This document shows positions 14,001-29,000 of a stretch of DNA of 64,000 nt, in pieces; position 1 is the first letter of the stretch, and each line of letters begins with the position of its first letter. This DNA is from Siphonodentalium dalli (taxonomy: Eukaryota > Mollusca > Scaphopoda > Gadilida > Siphonodentaliidae). The stretch covers positions 84,733,980-84,797,979 of the forward strand of contig CP136063.1 of NCBI GenBank assembly GCA_032622095.1, in the 5' to 3' direction. Under the pieces are notes generated by a model. The model was not told the origin of the DNA, made no database searches, and saw only the letters and a list, made by a program, of their open reading frames with translations. The translations under genes were made by a program, and so were the position numbers.

Positions 14001-17000
14001 CTTGAATATACTTGAACCATAATTCTCTTTTCTGATTATACTCCTTCTGTAATGATAAACAAATTAGCTGACTTGTATTTTTTCTGTCCAGTGTTCATAA
14101 CCTTATGTAACCTTATGTTGTTAGTGGACGCTTCTAAAGATGCCACTATATCCACCTTCAATTCCTCTTCTTTTTCTCTGAACTCTCCTGAATTTGTATG
14201 TTTTGTTTGACTGATCGTATCAGGGTCTGTCAGACTCAACTCAGCCTTGAAATTTAATTTAATTTCTTGGTCCTGCCAATGGTAATCCAGTTTATTTTAT
14301 AATGAATTCATGTCTTCTGCATAGACCACTTTTTCTGTTAGATGATTCCATGGTTCCACCGCTCTTAGACTTAATGAGTATTTCCTCACATCCCTGTTCG
14401 CTCTTTCCAGAAATAGCTTGTAGTTATGCTCTCTGGTTCTGAGTTCGATGCTTCTTTTTAGTACGTCATTTGCTTCCGGATCATAGGTGTTACATATTTT
14501 GAAGCATTCTGTCATGTCTCAGTCCTTCCCAGGAGACGGGAGTGATTGCTCTCGCACCCGTATGCACTTGCAATTTGTAATTCTCGGGTGCTAAAATTGG
14601 CACTCGTCCCTCTTGTCAATATGTTCATGGTCATGGTACTAGTAATATAAAATCAGTATTGAACTATTTGAAGGTATATTTAGAACCTTTCCCATCTCAA
14701 TTAAATTATGGGCATGTGAAAGTGTAATTGGACATAGGTCTATCCTACAGTCACATCTTGTTTGAAAAAAATACCCAACTCACGATTATATTACGGGTGC
14801 AATTACACCTGTCTTCTGAATTGCGAGAGCAAATAAGTGCTCTCGCTGTGTTTTCCTCGTGGGAAGGACTGATGTCTCTTCTTATTCTTCTCTAACCCTT
14901 TACCCAACAGAAGGGCCCTGTGCCAATGCATTCTCTTATATATGCGAGTCGACCATAGGTCGCCTCACATATATAAGAGAATGCATTGGCTTAACACATT
15001 AAATTTTTTTTAGGCCAATGCATTCTCTTATATATGCGAGGCGACCTATGGTCGACTCGCATATATAAGAGAATGCATTGGCACAGGGCATAACTGTAAC
15101 CATCACAATGTGGTCAAGGAGCCGGTTCCAATATTCAATGTTGGTATATTTAGCCTCTTTAGTCATTCTTCATATGGTAGGCCCTTCATTTCTGGTATTA
15201 ATTTTGTGAATCTTTTTTGCACTTTCTCCAGAATTTCAATGTCTTTCTTTAACTGTAGGCTCCAAGCAGGTTGGGCATATTCTAGATGTGGTCTCACCAT
15301 ACCCTTGATTCTAATCAATGACCGTTCGTGGCATGGAAAGTGCTCAAATGGCCATTGGTCAAGTTTGAGCTATTGCCATGGGCTGGCTTCCGCCGTACGT
15401 GCATCAGCCTGGCCATCTGTCCATGTGTCTGTGTGGCAACAATTTATTTTGGTACACCAAACAGGCCACATCTCTCACTCGATTGTCACCAAACTTTGGA
15501 ACAATCGGGGTGAACTCTAGATGGGAGCCATCAAATTTTTCCAAAATTTTTTAAAAACATCTTGGATTTCACATTGGGATTTATCGGCATGCAGCCCACA
15601 TTTATTACATCTAGATGAGGGCTATCAAATTTTAACAATTTTTAGCTCAACTTTACTTTGTAAAGTTTGAGCTATTGCCATGGCTTTGTCGTCCGTCGTG
15701 CGTGTGTGCGTGATGCGTCAACAATTTCCTTTAGCATGGGCTACAGGTCGTACATTTGGTCGGATCATTATGAAATTTGTCATAGCTGTTGACATTGACA
15801 TGTAGATGGGAACGAGTCATTTTGGGTTCATTCGGGAAAAAAACATGGCCGCCAGTGGCCATCTTGTATTTCAATATTCAATCCATTAGCACGGGCTACA
15901 GGTCGTACTGTTCGTCTGATCATCATGAAATTTGTCATGTATGTTAATATTGACATGTAGATGGGAACGAGTAATTTTGGGGTTGTTCGGCCATAAAAAC
16001 ATGGCCACCGGCAGCCATCTTAGATTTTACTCTTTGCATGACTAAATTCTTTGGCACGGCCTAAAGTCGTACCTTTGGTCGGATCATCATAAATATTTTC
16101 ATGGATGTTAACAATGACATGTAGATGGGTTATTTGGCAAAAAAACATGGCCGCCAGCAGCCATTTTGGATTTTACTCTTTGTATGACTAAATCCTTTAG
16201 CACGGGCTACAGGTCGTACCTTTAGTCTGATCATTATGAAATTTGTCATGGCTGTTGAAATTGGAATGTAAATGGGAAAGAGTCATTTTGGGGTCATTCG
16301 GACAAACAACATGGCTGCCAGCGGCCATCTTGGATTTAAAAATTCAATCTATTAGCAAGGGCTACAGGTCGTACCTTTGGTCTGATCATCATGAAATTTG
16401 TCACGAATGTTAACATTGACATGTAGATGGGAACGAGTTATTTTGGGGTCATTCGGCCCAAAAACATGGCCGCCGGCAGCCATCTTAGATTTACTCTTTG
16501 CATGACTAAATTCTTTGGCACGGCCTACAGGTCGTACCTTTGGTCTGATCATCATAAAATGTGTCATGGATGTTAACAATGACATGTAGATGGGAACGAG
16601 TCATTTTGGGGTCATTCGGCAAAAAAACATGGCCGCCAGCAGCCATTTTGGATTTTACTCTTTGTATGACTAAATCCTTTAGCACGGGCTACAGGTCGTA
16701 CCTTTAGTCTTATCATCATGAAATTTGTCATGGCTGTTGAAATTGGAATGTAGATGGGAACGAGTCGTTTTGGGGTCATTCGGACAAACAACATGGCCGC
16801 CAGCGGCCATCTTGGATTTCAAAATTCAATCCATTAGCACGGGCTACAGGTCGTACCTTTGGTCTGATCATCATGAAATTTGTCATGGATGTTAACATTG
16901 ACATGTAGATGGGAACGAGTAATTTTGGGGTCATTCGGCCCAAAAACATGGCCGCCGGCAGCCATCTTAGATTTACTCTTTGCATGACTAAATTCTTTGG

Positions 17001-20000
17001 CACGGCCTACAGGTCGTACCTTTGGTCTGATCATCATAAAATGTGTCATGGATGTTAACAATGACATGTAGATGGGAACGAGTCATTTTGGGGTCATTCA
17101 GCAAAAAAACATGGCCGCCAGCAGCCATTTTGGATTTTACTCTTTGTATGACTAAATCCTTTAGCACGGGCTACAGGTCATACCTTTAGTCTGATCATCA
17201 TGAAATTTGTCATGGCTGTTGAAATTGGAATGTAGATGGGAACGAGTCATTTATCGGGTCATTCGGACAAACAACATGGCTGCCAGCGGCCATCTTGGAT
17301 TTCAAAATTCAATCCATTAGCACGGGCTACAAGTCGTACCTTTGGTCTGATCATCATGAAATTTGTCATGGATAACATTGACATGTAGATGGGAACGACT
17401 AATTTTGGGGTCATTCGGCCAAAAAACATGGCTGCCGGCAGCCATCTTAGATTTACTCTTTGCATGACTAAATTCTTTGGCACGGCCTACAGCCGCCATT
17501 TTGGATTTCAAAATTCAATCCATTGGCGCGGGCTACATGTCATACTGCTCGTCTGATCATCATGAAATTTGTCATAGATGTTTATTGACATGTAGATGGG
17601 AACGAGTCATTTTGGGGTCATTTGGCCAAAAAAAATGGCCACCAGAAGCCATCTTGGATTTAACTCTTTGCATGACTAAATCCTTTGGCGTGGCCTACAT
17701 GTCGTAGCTTTGGTCAGATCTTCATGAAATTTGTTACGGATATTAACAATGACATGTAGATGGGAATTATTCATTTTGGAGTCATTTGGCCAAAAAACAT
17801 GGCTGCCAGCAGCCATCTGGGATTTTACTCTTTGCATGACTGAATCCTTTGACACAGGCTACAGGTCGTATCATTTGTCAGATCATCATGAAATTTGTAC
17901 TGGATGTTAATAATGACATGTAAATGGGAACGAGTCTTTTTGGGGTCATTTGGCAAAAAAACATGGCTGCCAGTGGCTATTTTAGATTTTACTCTTTGCA
18001 TAACTAGGCCTTTCAACTTTCCACATTCCTAATCACTCCATTGACTTTAACACATGAAATACTTCCCTTTCCAAGTTGAGCTACAGTGTCATTTACACTT
18101 TCATTTATGAAGAACATGGCTGCTGACGGTCATCTTGGATTTGACTCTTTGCATGACTAAATCCCTTGGTACACCCTACAGACCACATCCCTCATCCGAT
18201 TGTCACCAAAATACATAGGGATCTTCAGGAAAACCACTAGATGGGAGTCATCAAATTGTTTACAAATTTCATTAAAACACATGGCCGCCATCATCCATTT
18301 TGCGTTTTACTATTTTCTTGACTAAATTCTTCGGCACACCCTACAGGCAACATCCCTTATCCAACCATCATCAAAATTCATATGGATCTTTTTCAATTTT
18401 TTTTAAGAAACATGGCCGCCAGCAGTCATCTTGGATTTCACATTTGAATTCATTGGCGCACCCTGCAGCCCTCAATTATTGGAGAATTGTTTGAAATGAA
18501 AACAATTTTATTTTTGCAATAGAATCCCTTTAATAACGTTTTGACTTTCCTTATTCTTTATAATTCTATTGACTGCTCAACATAAAATTAACACCTCTCG
18601 AAGTTGATCTACAGTGTCATTGACACTTTTATTTCTCAAGAAATATGTGGATCAAATCTCATAAATCAATGAATACCATTAATCTGGCCTTACAAATTCA
18701 TGTTTTCACAAGGCAACTTAAAATTTTCTTTTGGACTGTTTGGCATAATATTATAGACAGTGTTGCACATGGCTTTTTGTACCCCCAATCCCCCCACCCC
18801 CATGACAAAGTTGTGGGGGGTATACTGTGGATTCAGAAAAAAAATTGATATCTAAACATTTAGCAGTGAGGTAGATTTACAGCATGTCGTAAAACCATAT
18901 TACTCGGATTTGTTATGTCGCAAAATGATATTACTCAGATTGGTGATGTCGTAAAATGATAATACTCAGTATAAGGGAAAATTGAAGCGATATTCACATA
19001 GTTTGGTAACAGGCCATGAACAAGAATGTCATATCTACAGTAATATCCTAAATAATCGACCCCTAAACCACAGCAGAATTATGGGAAATTTCTCAGGATT
19101 TAGTCGGAAATATGGCTTGTTGCCATTCATCGGAAAGCTCTCACTGAGAGCTTTCTGATGAATGGCAACAAGCCATATTTCCGACTAAATCCTGAAATAT
19201 TTCCCATAATTCTGCTGTCGTTAAAGGGTCATATACTTTGGGCATTACTGTAATTAATAATTGTGTACAAATATTGTACAATGTTGTCATTGATATCTGA
19301 TGCAGAATTTTATTGCAGTTGCTAAAGTCTATATCCAGAATACAGTCAATTTCGCTTTATTGCATAGCATCGGTGCATGGATTTTCTTTTGCAATTAACC
19401 GAATATGCATAAAGCCGAAATCAGGAGAGAAAAAACAACCCAGGCCATTTTTTTATCACCAGCATCAGCACAAATACAGTGTATAGTTTATGTTTCATTT
19501 CATCATCAATTTAGTTGATTTAAAAATAATAATGTCTAAAGAGCTTCATCTATAATAATTTTATTTTATTCCCCTATTATATTATCATCATCATCATCAT
19601 CATCTTCAATTGTAAACTGTTCAATAAAAAAACGATGTTCTCGCCAGGAATGGCAACCCCCATTGATAATATACTCACTGCATACATGTTTTTATCATAT
19701 GACTCAATCATTATTTATGTTGGAAAGTATGTCATAAATCAATTTCATATGAACTACTAGTTCATATCACCTTCCGATAATTTGATTGGTTTGTTGACAA
19801 AAAGTGTGTTTTGATTGGCTGAATGGCAGCCGGGGCAGAGCCGTATCTCTAACTAAATGCAGGTCAAATTCGTGCTCGTCAATCAACGCGATGCCGAAAT
19901 TATCGCAATTATAATCTTGAAATATATAGTTTGGACATTGTTATACGATAAATAGAATATGTAATTCGTATTTATCTAATAAACATACAATATAATGTCA

Positions 20001-23000
20001 CAAACTGAGAACAGAATAGCGCACTATATCTTCGCGTGCATATTATTTCTGCTAGTTCACCAGGTGTAATTGGGCTTCCGGTGCAATGAAGTGACGTCAC
20101 ATTAACCTTTTGCTGCCGATGTCATATAGCTATTTAGTGATTTGTGTGCGTTTTGGACATCATAATCAATTTATAGGTGTCATATGATAAATAGAATATT
20201 TAATTCGTGTTTCTCTCATATGATATTTATGAAACTCGTCAGGAATTTTCAGTTTTCTCTCGCCAGAGGCTCGAGAAAACTGAAAATTCTTAGATTCGTT
20301 TCATAAATATCATATGAGAGAAACACTCATTTCATATCCTCTATATATTGAGAATATATTCTATAAAATATCAGTTAGAAATGCATTACATATATGTATT
20401 AAGTTATCCCATAAAATAAATTTTATTTACAAATTGCTATAATTTCGGCACCATGAGGTGACTTTTTACCCCTTATCATCATCATTTTTGGCAATTTTAT
20501 GCATAAAAATGGAATACAATCTGATATGACCCTTATGCAAATAAACGCTTAAAAAAATAGTCTTTTTTATGAGAAAATGGTTTGTTGCATGCATATTTTA
20601 TGCAAATAGCTGAATTTTGCATTTAAACGATATGCAATTAACCGAAATTGACTATAACCAATATATTTCTATTTCCAGATAATCCCACACAGCACTTGCT
20701 GCTCCACTTGGGTGGACTCCTTTGCCCAGTGCAGATGCTCATATACTACTGCTTTATCATATGCATGTTATTCGTACCTATCATGGGGCGAGCAGGCAAT
20801 GGAGTTATACCTGACGTAGCGATCAGTTTCTGTCTCTCTGTTCCAGCTGCTGCCTGTATATCTTATCAAGTGAGTTGAGGGGGTAGGAATGTCAAGACAA
20901 TGTTTACACTATCATTTGGAGCTCTGTGGTTCAGTGGTTAGCGTGTTTGACTTGTATTCGCTGTACACACATCGCGACGGGTTCGCAGCACGTCGCCGGT
21001 CTATTGAGTCTCCACATAGCAGTGGCTTGGCCGCTTTGAGCGACGTGCAATTGTCGGATTACTCGCTGTTTCAAAACCCATGCCAAGTTGTGACCCTTGA
21101 GCAAGGTTGCTCGTACTGTGTCAGCTTTGCATCACTCATGTGTTAAAAGAGTACCACTCAGCTTGTCATACTGATCAAACTAGAGCAGTGCATGTAATGG
21201 CTGCAGCCGGTTCATTGGTTGGCTTGTAAAAATGACTGGGGTAATATTGTACCAAGCGTGTTAGAGCAAGTCATTGGTTAATCGCTATATAAAACTGGTC
21301 ATTATTATTATTATTATTATTATGAAGGTTGAGTGACACTCATAGAAGCTCAAATGGGGCATATAGTGTTAACCTCTTTAATTATGTACGCCTGTTCTAA
21401 GTAGGGATTTAAAATGTCATGTGCTATATGTCCACACTTTATAATAGAGCACACGGCTGATACACTGTGATGAAATACTTAAAGGCTATTACTTGGTTAG
21501 TTTGATATTGGCCGAGATATCAGCCTGAGGTAACTTCATATCAGCCTGAGACCAAAGGTCTAAGGCTGATATGAAGTTACCGAGGGCTCTTATGTCTTGG
21601 CTGATATCTAACTGACCAAGTAATAACATCGTTATTTATTAAGTAGATCAATTATATGGTAGTACCATTACTATCCATTCCAATGTCAGTTCCTCTGTGT
21701 ATTATGTGTAAACATAAGATTGAATGGACAGCAGATATAATATAAACAAAATTACTAAATTTACATCTTAAATAAGATATTGATGAGTCGTAACTTTGTG
21801 TATGACCACACACATTATATGTCCAAGTAGATATTCATGATTTCTCATTGAAATTTTGGAGATAGTATATGGTAATCCCATTACTATCCACTCCAATGTC
21901 AGTTCATCTTTGTAAACTTAAGATTAAGGTAAATATCAACAAAATCACTAAATTTACATCTTGTTGTAATTTTGTGTATGATTCATTATAGTTCAATAAT
22001 ACAATAACCATAGGATGATAATTATGCGTGGTACCACTATACTCATAATGATGAAGGGATCATTGTCTCCATATTTTGGGTGCTGTGTACCCTGCTTTAC
22101 AACAATGTGTTTTGGATACCCAGCATGCCATTTGGTGTTTTCAGCACACATTTCCATGGTGGGGAATCACATGGTTTCGACTTGATAAGTATGACACATT
22201 CAAAATGGCGACGCGTTTACAAACGCGACCAGAAACAAGGAAAAGGATAATAAACTAGGATATTACATATTACTTGTAGTATTTTAGCAGTCACGAGCAT
22301 ATTCTATACTATTTTTCAAACAAGCTGTTACCCCATTTGTATCCAAGCACACAGTTGTTTACTCTTACATTCTGCACCAAAGTTGTCAGTCGAAGGATTC
22401 TCCTTGATGTATGGACTGGTGTATTCCATGAACCACCGACTGGCAACTTTGGTCAGAGTGTTATAGAAAACTACTGAGTATTTCGGAACAAATAAACTAT
22501 CAACTTGTTTTAAAAATAAACTAGCACATTCTCGTACCACATGTAACAGTCAAAATGCTATGTTCTGTGTCAGTTCCTCCTATAAAATGTTTTTTGCATA
22601 TGCTCTCACCTCGGCCATTTTGGAATGCATGGTACTCACCAACCTCGAAACCAAGTGATTCCCCACCTTGATTTTATACTAAAATCTTGCATGTTGCATG
22701 GATAGTCATTAATTTTTTTGGTGACATATTAATGCCGTTGTCAATACAAATGAGCACTGTTGCTAAGAAAATACACGCTGTTACAGCATATACAGTAATG
22801 CCCTAAATAATCGACTCCTTAACCACAACTGAATTATGGGTATCTTTTCAGGATTTAGTCGGAAATATGGCTTGTTGCCATATTTGTGTTTTGGGTACCC
22901 AGCATGGGTACCCAAATATGGCTTGTTGCCGTTCATCGGCAAGCTCTCCGTGAGAGCTTTCCGATGAATGGCAACAAGCCATATTTCCGACTAAAACCTG

Positions 23001-26000
23001 AAAAGTTACCCATAATTCTGCTGTGGTTAAGGAGTCGATTATTTAGGGCATTGCTGACACCCATCAGTAAGCCCTGGCCCCTGTGAATTATCTGACACAA
23101 AAACGTGGGACTGGGCTTACCTACAATGGGGCAAGAAGTATTAATGAGTTTGCAATGGAAATTAGCTGGGGTAGTGCTATTTTTTTGCATGAATTTGTGT
23201 CATCTTCAGTGCTTATCTACAAGGACCACCCCATGATTTTTTGGGTGCAAAACCATAGACTGGGCTTAACCTAAGGGATGGGCTTACTGACAGGTGTATA
23301 CAATATAAGGCAGGATGATTGTGCAGTGTGAACATGAAGCACTAATTTATTGTAGATTGGATGGGTTTATATATGTGAGGACATGAAGCGTTTCCTTCAG
23401 GCAGCATGGGCAGTGTGTATAGCAGGTTTCCTCATCATAATATTCACTCCATTAGGATTTCCATTCAGCGGGAATCCAGACAGTCCCTCAACCAGGAGAC
23501 TCATGGTCCAGGTGAGTTCATTTATTCTTAGGCCCAAGCCTTGAAATAGGGTGTCTGTCATTTGCAGTAGAATGAGGTTCCTAGAGGGTGAATTTGGTGA
23601 TGCTAGCCCGCTATACGGGGTAGCATCACTAAATTCACCCTCTGGGGACCTCATTCTGCAAATGACAGACACCATATTACAAGGCTTGCTTAGTCAATTT
23701 CCAATTTCTCAGGATAAAATATTTTGAAAAGCATGCATGAGCTCAGTTTTTAATTAAATTATTTATTTATGGGGCACACGTCAACAAAGCATTCCATCTC
23801 AGTTTTGGCTAGACCTGGGTTTAATTTTAGTTGCTGTGGCCATTATTTCCCGAATATATGTCCATAAAAGGTTAGTAGATAGATTGCATTTGATTTATTT
23901 TGTCAAAAATCACCCAATAAAGTATAATTGATACCTAATTTATTCAGTTTGCAGATACGAAATATCACACATTTTACACATGATTACAAATTACAGTAAT
24001 GAAATGAAAATTTTAATAGGGGAAAGAGGTCTCAGTTCCACGCAGTTTGTACAAAATCGTACTGTAGTTATTTCATAACAATACTAAATGCGAATAATAA
24101 ATTGCAATCAAGGGGTTCCAGGACCATGTGCCGGCCTCAGAAACTAGGAAATTTACTTTGCGTGACCTCAATTTAAAAACGTGATATATGTTTTTGATCT
24201 GTCTGTTAGTCTTGCTGGGCATCTGTCCATCCTTCTGGTTGTACACACATCTGTCAATCAACTTATTTTTCAAATCCAGATTACAACTTGGGTTCCACTG
24301 AACTCAATGATTTAGAAATTGGTATGGGTATGTTCTCTCCCATAAAACATAGGTCAAGTTTGATTCAGAGGCAGCCATCCAATTTTACCAGAATTACTGG
24401 GCTTTGTTGGAATTTGGGCTAAATTTGTGTTTCTGGATCATAACTTTGGTTAATGTGGAATGAAATTTGGGATGGAGTAGATTTACAACTACAAAATGCA
24501 GGTTATTATTTCATTGAGTCAAAAATAGGTTCCACTTAAAATGACAATCCACATTTCAATCTTCATGTGAGTCTTAAAGTTTCATGGTTGGTTTCAAACA
24601 AATTTCTTATTTTTCCAGCTAATTTGCATTTTCTTATATCTTTCTTCAGCATGTAGATTTCAATCAGTATAGCAAGTCAAACCTCGTCAGTTCATCTTCA
24701 GCTTTATGGACGACAACATTTGACTACTATAACTCTGAACACATGCGACATCTGCCGGCTCAGTATCATCATGGGGCTTATGCTGAGTATAACGGACCTT
24801 ACTGTGGCTTGCCATACAATGGACCCTTCTTAGGAATATATGATTGTAGGTATGTATATATGGTCTTGTTAAAGACATATTATAGACTTGTTTTGGTACT
24901 TTAAGCTGTTAAGTTAGTATTCAGGCACTATGCCAACTGGAGGAATATAGCATTCCAATAACATTGTCGATAATCTCAAGCAAATCGACCGTTAAACATC
25001 ATCTGAACTACGCTCAATTGTAAATATTTACTTCTCGATTCGGGACGCAACTATCGCCGATAAAGTAACGAAAACGATTTCGTCATCAAGAGTGATTGAA
25101 TATAATTAATATATAATAATGACGGTGTGTGTTTTCAGTTTGGATTAAGATTTGTAAAAATAACTACTTTGAGCAAGATTGTCCTCCATTTTATTTGATC
25201 ACCCTACCAGAGTGTTTCACATCACTTTAACTTTTGCTGAATTATAATTTGACTGGCTCATTGTCTGTTCAACAAACTCCATTATTTAAAAGATTAAAGA
25301 CATATTATTGACTTGTTCGGATGCGTGAAACTGATAAGTTAGTATTAAGGCATTAAGCCAACCTGGGAAATATAGCATTCTACTAACATCGCCGCAAATT
25401 TCAAAGAAATCGCCCATACCACCCCATAGAAAACATTGTCTGAACTGTGCTCAATTGTAAATATTTTTGTCTGGATTCGGGATGCAACTATCAGCGATAA
25501 ACAAATACAAATGATGTCGCCATCGAGAGTCATTGCATTTAACCCTTTCAGTGCCAAGTCCGATTTTTGTATCAACCCATATTTCCTTGATCATTTTTCA
25601 AATTTATTGATTATAATAATGTGATACATTGATGGAAAGAGCTCTAAGAGCTCTTTCGATCAATGTATCACATTACTATAATCAATAAATTTGAAAAATG
25701 ATCAAGGAAATATGGGTTGATACAAAATTCGGACTTGGCACTGAAAGGGTTAATTTATATATCAGCATGATGGTGTGTGTTGTTGATTTGGATTAATATT
25801 TGTAAAAATAACTATTTTGAGCAAGATTATTCTCCATTTGATTACACTACTGGAGTGTTTCACATCACTTTAACATTTAAGTCCGCAAGATATTAAACGG
25901 ATCAAGGGACTTGCAGTGGGTAAATGTGTCAAACATATAATAGTCTGTAAAAACATCACCACCAAGAAGAGCATGGAGAAATAAATACACTTTGTTCTTA

Positions 26001-29000
26001 TATTAAAGAACCATTATCCGAATTAACGCTCGCAAATTACTATTTCCTTGGCTTGGGTGGTAAAAATTTATTTGATTCGAGTCGAAAAACCCACCCATCA
26101 AAGCTCCGGGTGATCAGATATCGATTTTTGAAATCTATTATTTTTCACCACCGATAATTTTAGTGGCCCAGTAAACAGTCAACGAGAAGACGGTCTCAGA
26201 CCAAATTGCGGCTGAAGATGGATAACTCTAAAATCAAGTGACTTTTTTGTGTCAGATATTTGACAAACCTCCAAAATTTTGTTGAACAAAATGTTCATAA
26301 ATAACAGGTTTTGGGCTATTTTATACTATAGTTGACTGTGGTTAGCATTATTTCTGGGCAACTACTCGATTCTGAAGCGGCATTTCATAAAAAAAAATTG
26401 TTGTTGTTGGAATCTGATGATATGGGGACCATCAATTCGGATTGAGTACCTTTAATGTTTGCTAGATCTCCAATAAAAAAAATTCCCATGTTGAAACAAT
26501 TGTTATGTAAACAAAACTCTTGCAGTGATTTGTCAAAAAACATCACTAATCATGTAGGAAGTAGTAAGTTTTTAGTCTATATTAATATACAGTAATGCCC
26601 TAAGAAATCGACTCCTTAAACACAGCAGAATTATGGGTAACTTTTCAGGATTCAGTCGAAAATATGGCGGGGAGAGCTTTCCGATGAATGGCAACAAGCC
26701 ATATTTCCGACTGAATCCTGAAAAGTTACCCATAATTCTGCTGTGTTTAAGGAGTCGATTACTTAGGGCATTACTGTATGAGTTTTCAGAATATTTTTCA
26801 ATGCTTTGGCCTTTTTCAATGTTTGCCGTCAAGTTTTGATTAAACTTTTATATTTTATTGGATTAATTGGACTAATCCGATTTTGATCGTTAATGCCACT
26901 GTAACAAGCAATGATACTAATGGTTTCGATATGTGAAATCACATTATTGGAGAGTTATTAATAATGAAAATAAGAACAATGTACAGTAATGCCCTAAATA
27001 ATCGACTCCTTAACCACAGCAGTATTATGGTTAATTTTTCAGGATTTAGTCGGAAATATGGCTTAATGCCATTCATCGGAAAGCTCTCAGTGAGAGCTTT
27101 CCGATGAATGGCAAAAAGCCATATCTCTGACTAAATCCTGAAAAATTAACCATAATTCTGCTGTGGTTATACAAACTTTTAGAAAATTTATGTTATCACG
27201 CATGAACCCACTTTGAAGACCTTCAGTGAGCAAGATATGGTAAACATTCATTGTAGACTAAGGTTGGAGCAATATCTGGATATCACCACCAAAAAAATGG
27301 CTGTTTCTAGTTCTTGTTTTTGACTTTTAATCTTTGTTACATTTTACTGAGTGAATCTAAACACTTTAAAACATTGCGCAGTGATAATTAGTACCTTACT
27401 CGTATTTAAATTCACACAGTTCTATTTTTTGCTCAGTTTTGAATTTGCGCACTTTGAAATCGCCCACTGTGCTGCACGAATTCAACACTGACAAAAAAAT
27501 TTCGTAAAAGATTTGTATCTGATGACAATTTCAGTTCTTAATCGTATATTTCTTACAAAAACATCTAAGACTTTAACATGATTTAAACGTATGAATAATG
27601 GTGTTGAGAATGCATGCCCGCATGTTGATGTAATTGTTTATATTCAGTCCAACTGTCTGTAATGTATGTACATGTAACTCAATAGCATAGCTGATTTCCC
27701 CTGTGATTTTGTATGAACTCAGGAGTCATACTATTTTTTGCTCCGTTTTAAATTCGCGCACCCATCGATGCGCAAAAAACAGTACTGCGCGAATTTAAAT
27801 ACGAGTAAGGCACTCAAATGTTAGCAGCAAATATTTTTTGGTGGTCACCAGTCCTCTATAATATTTTTTACTTATTGTGTGATGCCTCCTAATATTTCTG
27901 TAACTTTTGTGAAATTATCTTTTACAGAAGTACTTTGCTCATTCCAACATCAAGGTTGCCATTCAAGTACGACCTCCGAGTGGAACAAACTAAAGTGGAG
28001 CGATTATCAGAGAATATGCAACGGTGGTGGTTTTCGGTATATGGTATGTCTCCAAACTGCAAACTCAGATTTAAGAATGAATGTATACTAGGGCCCTGCA
28101 AATCGATTCGACTCAACGTGATTAAAAATTGTATCATTCCATGTTTATGCATGTTATAGTTGCATATTTCCATGTTTCTTCATTATGTATTCGTATATTT
28201 CCAAGTTTATGCATGTCATAGTCGTATCTTTCCAATTTTATGCATGTCATAGTCGTATCTTTCTATGTTTGAAGATATTTATTTTTGCAGTTTCATTGTC
28301 AATACCACCATTATTTATGCCATGTGACTTCAACGTCTTTCCATTCCACACACGTGTTCAGAATGGCTTCACAGTACTATGAAATAGGCTTAGACGCTTG
28401 TTTTTTGCACAGGTGTGTAATAAAATCCTATTATATCTTTGTGTAGGATGTGGGAAGACCAGATGGTATATAGAAGTGCAGCCAGATGTCGAGGTTTTAT
28501 TTTGGTCTGTTACGAACTCAAAACCACATGAGGCACAGACTCCATCTACCATCAACACAACAACCTACGTCGTCACATATGATGATGCAGAAAGCACTGG
28601 AAAGCCTGAGGAAATATATCTCGACCTAATGGTAAGACCATCCATCTGTCTGTCTGTGGGTGCAATTTTGTCTGAGCTTTTATTCCTACATATTTCCGCC
28701 AAAGGAAGCCCTCACACTGAACTATATGGATAGATGTCCTGCGTTTGTAAACCATAGCAGAAAAGGGGTTAACTTTTTGGTCGCCTACGGTCATTCACGG
28801 TCTGTACTCTTCAGTGGCTTGCCTCGGAATCAGTCACGCATGCGCAGTCCCAATATAATTCACTGTACAGATTGAATTAGCCAGTTTATTTTTCTGCTAC
28901 CAACCTAACGGATCTAAGGGAGTATTTTTCCGAATTTGTCGTTTAACAATAGCGACAAATTCATTTTATCGATACAATAATTACTGGTCGCCTATGCGTT

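Larger units (their letters stand above)
14036..15310 (-). pseudogene. Non-LTR retrotransposon reverse-transcriptase C-terminus, broken
   Basis: Minus strand from about 15308: KGMVRPHLEYAQPAWSLQLK, then KDIEILEKVQKRFTKLIPEM, YEE, an in-frame stop, and LKRLNIPTLN. After the inserted elements it continues RRIRRDMTECFKICNTYDP, LFLERANRDVRKYSLSLRAV and EPWNHLTEKVV, then shifts frame to LDYHWQDQEIK. This is the conserved tail of LINE reverse transcriptases of the Jockey/CR1-like group. It is interrupted by a palindromic element (14892-15130) and a family-4 MITE (14520-14871), and has stops and frameshifts. Confidence 0.85.

Noticed and set aside
16352-17067. Repeated 77-codon minus-strand frames as a protein family
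   Set aside because: They are the 160-bp array read in one frame; copies differ by frame-disrupting changes and have no gene context.
22035-22260. Extra ERMP1 exon between e and f
   Set aside because: Exons e and f join directly in phase 0 and match the family without a gap; this stretch is part of repeats.
26572-26839. Frames on both strands reading MGNFSGFSRKYG
   Set aside because: They are translations of the family-1 MITE hairpin and recur at every copy.
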